Shown one piece after another: positions 1 to 5,969 of a stretch of DNA of 9,628 bases. The position numbers were made by a program, and so were the translations under genes. The notes under the pieces are model-generated. The model searched no databases and was not told the origin of the DNA. It worked only from the letters and a program-made list of their open reading frames with translations. How positions within the stretch are numbered: the first letter of the stretch is position 1; the number at the start of each line of letters is the position of its first letter. Source of the stretch: Chloroflexota bacterium (lineage in GTDB: Bacteria > Chloroflexota > Anaerolineae > Anaerolineales > UBA4823); assembly GCA_023395675.1 (NCBI GenBank), contig JAEWYL010000120.1:1-9628 (forward strand). Direction: 5' to 3'.

Positions 1-123
1 CATCCCCCGGATCGCACACCACTTGGTGATCGCGGCCGTCAGGGTCGTCTTCCCATGGTCAATGTGGCCCATGGTCCCAACGTTCAGATGGGGCTTCGTG
101 CGCTCGTATTTCTGCTTTCCCAT
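1..123 (-). CDS. tuf: Elongation factor Tu, N-terminal 41 codons (partial, runs off the window)
   Basis: EF-Tu is the GTPase that delivers aminoacyl-tRNA to the ribosomal A site in the cytoplasm. The visible 41 residues begin MGKQKYERTKPHLNVGTMGH and continue with IDHGKTTLTAAIT, which is the G1/P-loop (GHIDHGKTT) typical of the family. The ATG at 121-123 is preceded by AAGGAG (134-139 on the plus map), ten bases upstream of the start. The rest of the gene, about 360 codons, lies beyond position 1. It sits 46 bases after tRNA-Thr(GGT) on the same strand with no terminator in between, so it is probably co-transcribed with the three tRNAs, as tufB is in enterobacteria. Identification is secure from the P-loop and N-terminus. 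Confidence 0.96.
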   Translation of the reverse strand, partial: MGKQKYERTKPHLNVGTMGHIDHGKTTLTAAITKWCAIRGM

Positions 124-133
124 AGGATCTCTT

Positions 134-139
134 CTCCTT
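134..139 (-). promoter_or_regulatory. Ribosome binding site of tuf
   Basis: AAGGAG on the minus strand, ten bases before the tuf ATG. It supports the chosen start and the family-typical N-terminus. Confidence 0.8.
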
Positions 140-169
140 AGCTGGTATCAACTTCGTCCAGTTAAAAAG

Positions 170-242
170 AGCCCACAATGGGATTTGAACCCATGACCCC
201 GTTCTTACCAAGAACGTGCTCTACCGACTGAGCTATGTGGGC
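170..242 (-). tRNA. tRNA-Thr, anticodon GGT
   Basis: The minus strand folds into a complete cloverleaf. The acceptor stem GCCCACA/TGTGGGC (7 bp) is perfect, the D arm starts AGCTCAGTCGGTAGAGC, the anticodon stem CGTTC/GAACG carries the loop TTGGTAA (anticodon GGT, reads ACC), and the T arm contains GGTTCAAATCC. The discriminator base is U (position 170). The next bases are CTT, so CCA is not encoded and must be added by nucleotidyltransferase. It is the last tRNA before tuf. Confidence 0.96.
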
Positions 243-292
243 AGGCAGTCTTCCAGTCGGTTTCCAGGGAATCCGGCGACGAGAAGAATGCG

Positions 293-378
293 TGGTGGGC
301 GGTGAAGGATTCGAACCTCCGAAGTCGTCCGACAGCTGATTTACAGTCAGCCCCCTTTGGCCACTTGGGTAACCGCCC
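293..378 (-). tRNA. tRNA-Tyr, anticodon GTA, with encoded CCA
   Basis: A type II tRNA with a long variable arm on the minus strand. The acceptor stem GGGCGGT/ACCGCCC is perfect, the D region has CCCAAGTGGCCAAAGGG, and the anticodon loop CTGTAAA lies between GCTGA and TCAGC (anticodon GTA, reads TAC/TAT). The variable arm has TGTCGGACGACTTC and the T loop TTCGAAT. After discriminator A (296) the genome encodes CCA (293-295). The two flanking threonine tRNAs lack an encoded CCA. Confidence 0.96.
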
Positions 379-416
379 GGGATATGATGTTGGTGGTTCT
401 TGCCGACGCTGCTCTG

Positions 417-489
417 AGCCGACGACGGGAATCGAACCCGTAACCTACCACTTACAAGGCGGTTGCTCTGCCGATTGAGCTACGTCGGC
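417..489 (-). tRNA. tRNA-Thr, anticodon TGT
   Basis: First gene of the tRNA-tuf transcript. The acceptor stem GCCGACG/CGTCGGC is perfect. The D arm AGCTCAATCGGCAGAGC is followed by anticodon stem ACCGC/GTGGT (one G-T pair) around loop CTTGTAA (anticodon TGT, reads ACA), and the T loop is TTCGATT. The discriminator is U and the following bases CAG show that CCA is not encoded. It starts about 17 bases downstream of the expected transcription start. Confidence 0.95.
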
Positions 490-512
490 GCTTCCCGCCG
501 TAAAGCGAAGGC

Positions 513-541
513 ATTATACCAGAGGGAACGCCCTGCTGCAA
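513..541 (-). promoter_or_regulatory. Sigma70-type promoter of the tRNA-tuf transcript
   Basis: On the minus strand a perfect -10 box TATAAT (513-518) lies 17 bp downstream of TTGCAG (536-541), a partial match to TTGACA. Transcription would begin near position 506, leaving a leader of about 17 nt before tRNA-Thr(TGT). The segment just after the -10 (GCCTTCG) is fairly GC-rich, as is common in stringently controlled stable-RNA promoters; that regulatory point is inference. Confidence 0.75.
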
Positions 542-714
542 GGTTTTTGTGTGCGGGTGCACGCAATATTTGTGATGAGGGTTTGGCTTGAGCGGCGGGG
601 CTGCGCGCACCATACCCGGATGGAGCAAATTTCGTGCTTCCTGTTGTTCACATGCAGCGGGGGGGAAGTCTATCAGGATTCGTTTGAAAAGTCAATAGTG
701 CGGCGTTTGAATTT

Positions 715-1464
715 TCAGCCGCCCTGGCCTGCGAAGCCGCGCGCCTGCCAGGCCAGGTAAAGGGCGATCGAACCTGCCACGGCTGCGTTCAGCGAGGCCA
801 CCCGGCCCCGCATGGGCAGGCGCAGCAGCAAGTCGCAAGAGGCGCGCACCAGCGGGCGCATGCCCTCGCCCTCATTCCCCACCACCAGCGCCAGCGGCCC
901 ATCCAGGCGCACGAGCCCGGGCTCGGAGGCCTCCGGGCTGCCCTCCAGCCCTACGATCCAGGCGCCGGCCTCTTTTAGCGCCGTGATGGATTGGGCCAGG
1001 TTGGCCTGCACGATGAGCAGGTGCTCGCTGGCGCCGGAGGAGGCGTGCACCACCGCCGGGGTAACCGTGGCCGTGCGCCGGAAGGGCAGCAGGACGCCGT
1101 GCACGCCGACGATCTCGGCGGTGCGCAGCAGGGTGCCCAGGTTCTGCGGGTCTTGCAGGGTATCCAGCACCAGCACGAAGAGCGGCTCCCCCTGCCCGGC
1201 GGCCCGCTCGAGCACGTCCGCCAGGGCGGCGTAGGGGTAGCTGCTGGCCTCCAGGGCCACCCCCTGGTTCCCGGGGCCCAGGTTATCCAGGCGGGCGCGC
1301 GGGGGGCGCTCCACGGGCAGGCGGCGGGCGCCTGCCAGGCGCAGGATCTCGCTCAGGCGGCCCTTCTCCTGCACCCCGGCCGCGACCTGAAGGCGAAAAG
1401 GTTGCCGCCTGCCGGCGCGCAGCGCTTCATAGACCGGGTTGCGGCCTAAAATCCATTCACGCAT
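715..1464 (-). CDS. rlmB: RlmB-like 23S rRNA 2'-O-ribose methyltransferase (TrmH/SpoU family)
   Basis: A SPOUT-superfamily enzyme. In characterised members S-adenosylmethionine is used to methylate the 2'-OH of a guanosine in 23S rRNA (G2251 in E. coli) in the cytoplasm. The 249-residue length is normal. The N-terminal substrate-binding domain (about 1-75) opens with the family-typical MREWILGRNPVYEALRAG. The knotted catalytic domain carries motif 1 DPQNLGTLLRTAE (105-117), motif 2 NEGEGM (197-202) and motif 3 LPMRGRVASLNAAVA (216-230). Motif 3 reads SLNAA where most members have SLNVS, a mild deviation. The ATG overlaps the stop of the PIN/TRAM gene by one base (TAATG), indicating translational coupling. 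No clear terminator was found after the stop. The exact target nucleotide is assumed from the family; tRNA-modifying relatives (TrmH) are the alternative. Confidence 0.92.
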   Translation of the reverse strand: MREWILGRNPVYEALRAGRRQPFRLQVAAGVQEKGRLSEILRLAGARRLPVERPPRARLDNLGPGNQGVALEASSYPYAALADVLERAAGQGEPLFVLVLDTLQDPQNLGTLLRTAEIVGVHGVLLPFRRTATVTPAVVHASSGASEHLLIVQANLAQSITALKEAGAWIVGLEGSPEASEPGLVRLDGPLALVVGNEGEGMRPLVRASCDLLLRLPMRGRVASLNAAVAGSIALYLAWQARGFAGQGG

Positions 1465-2534
1465 TAGCGGTGATTTTCTTCCAGGCGGGCGAAGATCATG
1501 CGCCCGGCTGCGGTCTGGAGCACCTTGGTGACCACCACGTTGGCCTTGGCGTTCAGGCGCTCGCGCCCGTCCTCCACCACCACCATGGTCCCGTCGTCCA
1601 GGTAGCCCACCCCCTGGCCCGGCTCCTTGCCCTCCTGGATGATGCTCACGTTGAGCGATTCGCCCGGCAGGAGCACCGACTTGACCGCATTGGCCAGCTC
1701 GTTCACGTTGAGCACCGCCACCCCCTGCAGCTCTGCCACCCGGTTCAGGTTGTAGTCGTTGGTGAGGATCGGGCAGCGGAGCTGGCGCGCCAGGATCACC
1801 AGCTTATCGTCCACCTCGCGCACCCCTTCCACGTCAATATCGCTGATGCGCACCGGGACGGTGGAGTCTTTCTGCAGCGAGGAGAGCACCTCCATGCCCC
1901 GCCGGCCTCGCTGGCGGCGCAGGCTGTCGGGCGAGTCGGCGATGTACTGCAGCTCGTTGAGCACGAAGCGCGGGATCAGCAGCGTGCCGACCAGGAAACC
2001 CGTGCGGGCGATGTCGGAGATGCGCCCGTCAATGATCACGCTGGTGTCCAGCAGGATGGTGCGGCCCGGCTCGGACTTTTCAGCGGAGGCCTCCTCGCTG
2101 TTCCCGCCGCGGTTGGGCAGCGCGAAGCGGAACAGGGAGAAGATATCGTCCTGGCGCATGATGAAGACCGCCACACCGAAGTAACTGAACAGCAGCACCC
2201 CGATGAAGGGCAGGATGTTACGAAAGGGCGGGGGAAGCAGCGAGAGCGGAAAGGCGAGCAGGGCGGCGATGATCAGGCCGGCCATCAGCCCGACCAGCCC
2301 CGCGACCAGGTCCTGGACGGAAACCCGCCCCAGAAGAGACTGCAGCGCCCGGGCGGGACGCGTGGTGATGAAGGGGGTCAGGATCAGGCCGACCAGCGCC
2401 CCAACCAGGCCGAACACGACCGCGAACAGGTCCTGCGGGGCGTCCAGAAGCTCGCCAAGATAAGCGCCCCAATAGGCGCCCAGGATGGAAAATACAATCA
2501 TCCCAATAATACGAAAAATAAATTCGATACTCAT
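1464..2534 (-). CDS. Membrane-anchored PIN/TRAM domain protein, YacL family (putative RNase)
   Basis: A 356-residue protein, the usual length for YacL-type proteins. Four hydrophobic segments occupy about 8-28, 37-57, 77-97 and 107-126. A PIN nuclease domain follows at about 159-283 with acidic candidates D163 (LLDTSVIIDG), E194, D242/D243 and D260 (LTNDYNLN). A TRAM RNA-binding domain sits at about 287-351 (PGESLNVSI...GQGVGYLDDGTMVVVE). From these domains I infer a metal-dependent ribonuclease tethered to the inner face of the membrane; the biological substrate of the family is not established. The start MSIEFIF is chosen because AAGGAG (2542-2547) lies seven bases upstream and the first membrane segment then begins normally. 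The reading frame stays open another 60 codons upstream, but that part looks non-coding. It is the first gene of a two-gene unit with rlmB. Confidence 0.9.
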   Translation of the reverse strand: MSIEFIFRIIGMIVFSILGAYWGAYLGELLDAPQDLFAVVFGLVGALVGLILTPFITTRPARALQSLLGRVSVQDLVAGLVGLMAGLIIAALLAFPLSLLPPPFRNILPFIGVLLFSYFGVAVFIMRQDDIFSLFRFALPNRGGNSEEASAEKSEPGRTILLDTSVIIDGRISDIARTGFLVGTLLIPRFVLNELQYIADSPDSLRRQRGRRGMEVLSSLQKDSTVPVRISDIDVEGVREVDDKLVILARQLRCPILTNDYNLNRVAELQGVAVLNVNELANAVKSVLLPGESLNVSIIQEGKEPGQGVGYLDDGTMVVVEDGRERLNAKANVVVTKVLQTAAGRMIFARLEENHR

Positions 2535-2768
2535 CAAATAACTCCTTGAAGAATAAATGGGAAAATAATGCCTCGAAAATACGAAAGAGCGCGGCCTCGC
2601 TGCGCTTGACCTTCCATTGAGCAGGGCGCCCGGCAGGCAGGAGCCGCTTGCGCCGCGTGGCAAGCAGATCGGAATAAAGGAAATAATAGCTGTATAAGAA
2701 GGCCGGCAGCCCAAGCCGGCAATAATAGGCCCTGCCAGGCGAGTTCATTCCATCACACCATGTTTGCT
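2535..2768. other. Upstream region of the PIN/TRAM gene
   Basis: No convincing gene. It should contain the promoter of the yacL-rlmB unit, but no good -35/-10 pair was found on the minus strand. AT-rich patches (2550-2585, 2672-2700) alternate with GC-rich ones. A short hairpin with GCCGGC arms (2702-2707 and 2715-2720) lies here. Open frames of 60-80 codons on the minus strand resemble no family I know. Confidence 0.4.
2542..2547 (-). promoter_or_regulatory. Ribosome binding site fixing the PIN/TRAM protein start
   Basis: AAGGAG on the minus strand with a 7-base spacer to the ATG at 2532-2534. It decides for this start over an in-frame ATG 60 codons upstream, which has no such site. Confidence 0.8.
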
Positions 2769-2845
2769 TGTATGGATGTGTGCAGGGGCGCAGCCTTTAC
2801 ACCTATCCATACCTGTTGTGCTGGCTGACTGCGAAGAAGCTTAAC

Positions 2846-2871
2846 GAGAAGACACTTCGAGAAGACACTTC
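2846..2871. repeat. Two tandem copies of a 13-nt repeat
   Basis: GAGAAGACACTTC occurs twice in immediate succession (2846-2858 and 2859-2871), identical in both copies. Each copy can fold as GAAG-ACA-CTTC. The pair sits in the loop of helix C of the candidate structured RNA. Confidence 0.9.
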
Positions 2872-2900
2872 CTGTCATGAAAGTTAAGCGGGTGTTCTCA

Positions 2901-2977
2901 GAGCCAGCGCAGCTGAAAGTCCCGGTCCCCTGGAGCCGGCCGCACGTAGATCTGGCCTGCTGCGCGCTCTTTTTTTT
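2901..2977 (+). terminator. Terminator-like stem with T8 tract
   Basis: An 11-bp stem with a 2-nt bulge (GAGC[CA]GCGCAGC at 2901-2913 with GCTGCGCGCTC at 2959-2969) is directly followed by TTTTTTTT (2970-2977). The 45-nt interval can fold further, for example GGCC (2938-2941) with GGCC (2954-2957). The long interval is less compact than a classic terminator. No plus-strand gene precedes it, which is why an unannotated transcript is suspected. Confidence 0.5.
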
Positions 2978-2984
2978 GTAGGAA

Positions 2985-3014
2985 TAGATATTATAAAACA
3001 GAATCGTTTATAAT
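2985..3014 (+). promoter_or_regulatory. Probable promoter of the transporter-methyltransferase operon
   Basis: TATAAT (3009-3014) is a perfect -10. TAGATA (2985-2990) lies 18 bp upstream and matches TTGACA at four of six positions. Transcription would start near 3021 and give a leader of about 200 nt before the transporter ATG. The leader contains a 9-bp hairpin, GGGC+GCGGG (3058-3061, 3063-3067) with CCCGC+GCCC (3076-3080, 3082-3085). Confidence 0.5.
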
Positions 3015-3227
3015 GAATTTCAGCTCTTTAGGATTTGCCGTGTCAGGGCGCGTATTTGGGCGGCGGGCTTCCCTACCCGCAGCCCTGCAGAGAAACCCCT
3101 CCGGCGGTTCCCAATGAGCCATAATTTCAGCGGGCGTACGAAATAGTTGTTGGGGTGATTCTTGCCGGCGGCGCGGCTGCGGCGACCGGGTTTTACGCGC
3201 CCGCAGTTTCCCTGGCAGGAGCATACC

Positions 3228-5234
3228 ATGACCGCTGTCAGCTTCGCCCGCGCCTCCGCGCTCCCCGAAAAAGAGTACCAGCGCCGTATCCGGGCCTGGA
3301 CCCTGTACGACTGGGCCAATTCGGCCTTCGCCACCACCATCCTGGCGGCGGTGCTCCCGGTTTACTTCAGCCAGGTGGCGGGCGCCACGCTGCCCAGCGC
3401 CGCGGTAGCCACAGCCTACTGGAGCTTCGGCTACAGCTTCTCGCTCCTGGTAATCGCCGTCCTCTCCCCGGTCCTGGGCGTCATTTCGGATATCATGCGC
3501 GGCAAGAAGCGCTTCCTGGCCGTCTTTGCCGGGATCGGCATCCTCGCCACCGCGCTGCTGGTGTTTGTCTCCACCGGAGACTGGGTGCTGGCCTCCATCC
3601 TCTCCATCTTCGGGCGCATCGGCTTCAGCGGGGCGAACTCGTTCTACGACGCCCTGCTGCCCCACGTCGCCCGCGAAGAAGACCGGGATCGGGTCTCGAC
3701 CCGCGGTTATGCCATGGGCTACCTGGGGGGCGGGCTGCTGCTGGCGGTGAATATCGTCATGATCCAGCTGCTCCCCGGCACCTGGGGGCCGCGGCTTTCG
3801 TTTTTGAGCGTGGCCCTGTGGTGGGCGCTGTTCTCCATCCCCCTGTTCCGGCGCGTGCCCGAACCACCCGCCGCCCCCGTACAGCGCGGCGGGGCGGGAA
3901 TCGTGGCCCTGGGCTTCTCCCGCCTGGCGCACACCCTGCGGGATATCCGCCAGTATCGCGAGCTCTTCAAGTTCCTGCTCGCCTTCCTGATCTACAACGA
4001 CGGCATCGGCACCATTATTGGCGTGGCGGCGATTTACGGCGCGGAGATGGGGTTCGGCTCCCTGGAGCTGATTTTGGCCCTGCTGCTGGTGCAGTTCGTG
4101 GGCATCCCCTACAGCCTGATTTTCGGGCGCCTGCCGGCGGCCGGGGATGCGCGCCGCCCGTTCTACCTGGCTTTTGTAATCTTTAACCTTTTTGCTCTCC
4201 CGCTGGCCGGGATCAGCCTGGCGCGCGCCCTGCCCGCCGGCGTTACCGGCGCCCCGCCCGCCGCTTTCGCCGCCCGGGGCGAGTTCGCCGGCGAAGGCAC
4301 CTATACCGTCGCCCAGGAGGCCCTCAGGCTGGTGGGCGAGTGGCAGGTGGTGGAAGTGCCGGCAGAGGCGTTAGGGGCCCAGGAGCCGGCTGTCTACGCC
4401 CGCTCCGCAGAGCCCGGCGCGCAGCTGGGGTTCTCCTTCAACGGGCAGAAGCTGGACCTGGTGCACAGCCAGGGCCCGGACCACGGGCTGTGGGCTGTGG
4501 AGCTGGACGGGGCCCCTTATCTGGAGGCGGAAACGGGCCAGCCCCTGCTGATTAATGGGTATAATCCCACCGAGCGCTATGAGGTGGTGCAGACTATCCT
4601 GGCGCCGGAGCCGGGTGAGCACACCCTCGGCCTGCGCAGCACCGGGGAGCGGGACCCGGAGAGCCGGGGCTCTGTCATCAGCCTGGCCCGGGTGCAGGTG
4701 CTGCCCGGGCTGCGGCAGAGCAACCTGGGGCTGATCCTGGGCCTGGTCCTGGCGGTGGAGGCGGCCGCGCTGGCTTTTGCCCTGCTGTTCGGCAGGCTCC
4801 TGTTCTCGGGACTGGCGCGCTGGATGAACACCCAGCGCAGCATCCTGCTGGCGCTGGTCATCTATTCGGTGATCGCGGTGTGGGGCTTCTTCCTGAACAC
4901 GGTGGTGGAGTTCTGGTTCCTGGCCTGGATGGTGGCGATCGTGCAGGGAGGCAGCCAGGCGCTCAGCCGCAGCCTGTACGCCGGTATGTCCCCGGCCGCG
5001 AAGAGCGGCGAGTTCTTCGGCCTGTTCGGCGTGATGGAGAAGTTCGCCGCCATCCTGGGCCCCCTGCTCTTCGGTCTGGCGGGGACGCTGTTCGGCAGCA
5101 GCCGCCCGGCGGTGCTCAGCCTGATTGTGCTCTTCATCGTGGGCGGTATCCTGCTGATGCTGGTGGATGTGGAGGCCGGGCGGCGGGTAGCGCGGGCGGA
5201 GGATGCGGCCCTGCTGGAGGCGGCCGCGGATTAA
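3228..5234 (+). CDS. UMF1/Atg22-like major facilitator with inserted extracytoplasmic beta-sandwich domain
   Basis: A 668-residue membrane transporter; substrate unknown. UMF1-family proteins are usually about 400-470 residues. The N-terminus RAWTLYDWANSAFATTI (22-38) is the family signature. Predicted membrane helices are near 30-50, 65-88, 96-116, 118-140, 162-182, 189-207, 246-272 and 278-301, then resume at 538-558, 562-582, 598-622 and 626-646, making 12. Between them lies an insertion (about 304-526): a helix (311-333), a soluble module (about 336-494) and a second helix (497-520). The module has the pattern of galactose-binding or discoidin-like beta-sandwiches of secreted proteins: LGFSFNGQKLDLV, HGLWAVELDG and PGEHTLGLRSTG. 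FGRL occurs at both junctions (299-302 and 521-524). The start is supported by AGGAG (3217-3221), six bases upstream of the ATG. It is the first gene of a three-gene operon. Confidence 0.88.
   Translation: MTAVSFARASALPEKEYQRRIRAWTLYDWANSAFATTILAAVLPVYFSQVAGATLPSAAVATAYWSFGYSFSLLVIAVLSPVLGVISDIMRGKKRFLAVFAGIGILATALLVFVSTGDWVLASILSIFGRIGFSGANSFYDALLPHVAREEDRDRVSTRGYAMGYLGGGLLLAVNIVMIQLLPGTWGPRLSFLSVALWWALFSIPLFRRVPEPPAAPVQRGGAGIVALGFSRLAHTLRDIRQYRELFKFLLAFLIYNDGIGTIIGVAAIYGAEMGFGSLELILALLLVQFVGIPYSLIFGRLPAAGDARRPFYLAFVIFNLFALPLAGISLARALPAGVTGAPPAAFAARGEFAGEGTYTVAQEALRLVGEWQVVEVPAEALGAQEPAVYARSAEPGAQLGFSFNGQKLDLVHSQGPDHGLWAVELDGAPYLEAETGQPLLINGYNPTERYEVVQTILAPEPGEHTLGLRSTGERDPESRGSVISLARVQVLPGLRQSNLGLILGLVLAVEAAALAFALLFGRLLFSGLARWMNTQRSILLALVIYSVIAVWGFFLNTVVEFWFLAWMVAIVQGGSQALSRSLYAGMSPAAKSGEFFGLFGVMEKFAAILGPLLFGLAGTLFGSSRPAVLSLIVLFIVGGILLMLVDVEAGRRVARAEDAALLEAAAD
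4233..4709 (+). other. Region encoding the beta-sandwich insert of the transporter
   Basis: It encodes residues 336-494 of the transporter, about 160 residues without a membrane helix. Alternating hydrophobic strands, the motif DHGLWAVELDG and the closing GEHTLGLRSTG...SVISLARVQVL match the general pattern of small ligand-binding beta-sandwich modules. With two extra flanking helices inserted in a normally cytoplasmic loop, the module would face outside. This is inferred from the pattern alone, not from a search. Confidence 0.65.
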
Positions 5235-5240
5235 CGATTT

Positions 5241-5245
5241 GGAGG
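5241..5245 (+). promoter_or_regulatory. Ribosome binding site selecting a TTG start for menG
   Basis: GGAGG, seven bases after the transporter stop, with a 5-base spacer to TTG (5251-5253). This favours TTG over the in-frame ATG at 5203, which would overlap the transporter and add 16 non-conserved residues. Confidence 0.75.
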
Positions 5246-5250
5246 CTGAA

Positions 5251-5955
5251 TTGACGAGTTTAAGCGGCGAGGAGCGCTCGCGCTACGTTCAGGAAATGTT
5301 CTCCCGCATCGCGGGCCGCTATGACCTGATGAACCGCCTGATGACCGGCGGGCAGGATATCCGCTGGCGGCAGGAAGTGATCCGGCGGGCGCAGCTCCGG
5401 CCCGGAGCGCGCCTGCTCGATCTGGGCGCTGGCACCGGGGACCTGAGCTTCGAGGCCCTGCGCCAGCAGCCCGCCTGCCAGCCGGTGGCTTCCGACTTCA
5501 CCCTCGGGATGATGCGCAAAGGGATGGAGCGCCCCGGGGCCGGGAGCCTGGATTGGGCCGCGGCCGACGCCCTGAACCTGCCTTTCCCGGACGAAGCCTT
5601 CGAGGCCGTGGTCTCCGGTTTCCTGCTGCGCAACGTGGTGGACGTGAACCGGACCTTGGACGAGCAGCTGCGCGTCCTGAGGCCGGGCGGGCGCATGGTC
5701 TGTCTGGACACCACCCGCCCCGCCCGCAACCTGCTCACCCCGGCGGTAGAGTTCCACCTCAACACCCTGATCCCCACCCTGGGCGGGCTGATCTCCGGGG
5801 AGCCGGAGGCCTACCGCTACCTGCCGGAGACGACGGCGGGTTTTCTGCGCGCCGAGCAGCTGGCCGAAAGGATGCTGAAGGCCGGCTTCCGCCAGGTCGG
5901 TTTTCACCGCCTGATGCTCGGAACGGTCGCCATCCACTGGGGGCTGAAAGCCTGA
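5251..5955 (+). CDS. menG: UbiE/MenG-type demethylmenaquinone methyltransferase
   Basis: A class I SAM methyltransferase of 234 residues. The family methylates the quinone ring in the last step of menaquinone synthesis (and ubiquinone synthesis in proteobacteria), at the membrane-cytosol interface. Visible marks are the N-terminal FSRIAGRYDLMNRLMTGG (17-34), SAM motif I LDLGAGTGDLS (56-66), acidic D82 at the end of the second strand, DALNLPFPDEAFEAVVSGF (106-124), the UbiE-typical LRNV (126-129), RVLRPGG (141-147), and a late EAYRYLPETTAGF (186-198). Length is close to the usual 230-250. The TTG start is supported by GGAGG. It follows the transporter by 16 bases and precedes another methyltransferase by 14, so it is mid-operon. 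No other quinone genes are in the window. A UbiE-like enzyme acting on another lipid is possible but less likely. Confidence 0.87.
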   Translation: MTSLSGEERSRYVQEMFSRIAGRYDLMNRLMTGGQDIRWRQEVIRRAQLRPGARLLDLGAGTGDLSFEALRQQPACQPVASDFTLGMMRKGMERPGAGSLDWAAADALNLPFPDEAFEAVVSGFLLRNVVDVNRTLDEQLRVLRPGGRMVCLDTTRPARNLLTPAVEFHLNTLIPTLGGLISGEPEAYRYLPETTAGFLRAEQLAERMLKAGFRQVGFHRLMLGTVAIHWGLKA

Positions 5956-5969
5956 GCGTCAGGGCCTGA

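Larger units (their letters stand above)
2769..2977 (+). ncRNA. Candidate structured RNA ending in an intrinsic terminator
   Basis: This stretch holds several strong complementary pairs. Hairpin A: GTATGGAT (2770-2777) with ATCCATAC (2805-2812), extended by GTGT/ACAC. Helix B: TGTGCTGGCT (2817-2826) with AGCCAGCGCA (2902-2911), 10 bp with one G-T pair. Helix C: GCTTAAC (2839-2845) with GTTAAGC (2883-2889), enclosing two tandem mini-hairpins. Helix D: GAGC+GCGCAGC (2901-2904, 2907-2913) with GCTGCGCGCTC (2959-2969), followed at once by eight T. B and D compete for the same bases. The T run sets the strand as plus. It matches no RNA I recognise: I looked for the SRP apical loop, RNase P core, tmRNA and T-box signatures. 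It could be a small RNA or a leader. No clear promoter was found upstream. Function unknown. Confidence 0.45.

Noticed and set aside
542..714. Possible small gene or terminator between the tRNA promoter and rlmB (69-codon plus-strand frame at 551-760).
   Set aside because: The frame runs into rlmB antisense, has no ribosome site or domain, and only a weak 4-bp hairpin is present, so no terminator is claimed.
991..2549. Long plus-strand frames (152 and 359 codons) opposite rlmB and the PIN/TRAM gene.
   Set aside because: They are antisense shadows of high-GC genes, rich in His/Gln/Arg/Gly, without domains or ribosome sites.
2535..2714. 60-codon N-terminal extension of the PIN/TRAM protein.
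   Set aside because: The downstream ATG has an ideal AAGGAG, and the extension is Ser/Arg-rich without family resemblance.
2218..2748. 176-codon minus-strand frame overlapping the start of the PIN/TRAM gene.
   Set aside because: Its second half is a shifted reading of the real gene and gives low-complexity Arg/Gly/Pro sequence; the first half has no recognisable domain or ribosome site.
2760..2828. 22-codon frame on the plus strand with four cysteines (starts MFACMDVC), possible leader peptide.
   Set aside because: No Shine-Dalgarno, no supporting promoter, and stalling at its Cys codons would mask the antiterminator strand and favour termination, the reverse of classic attenuation.
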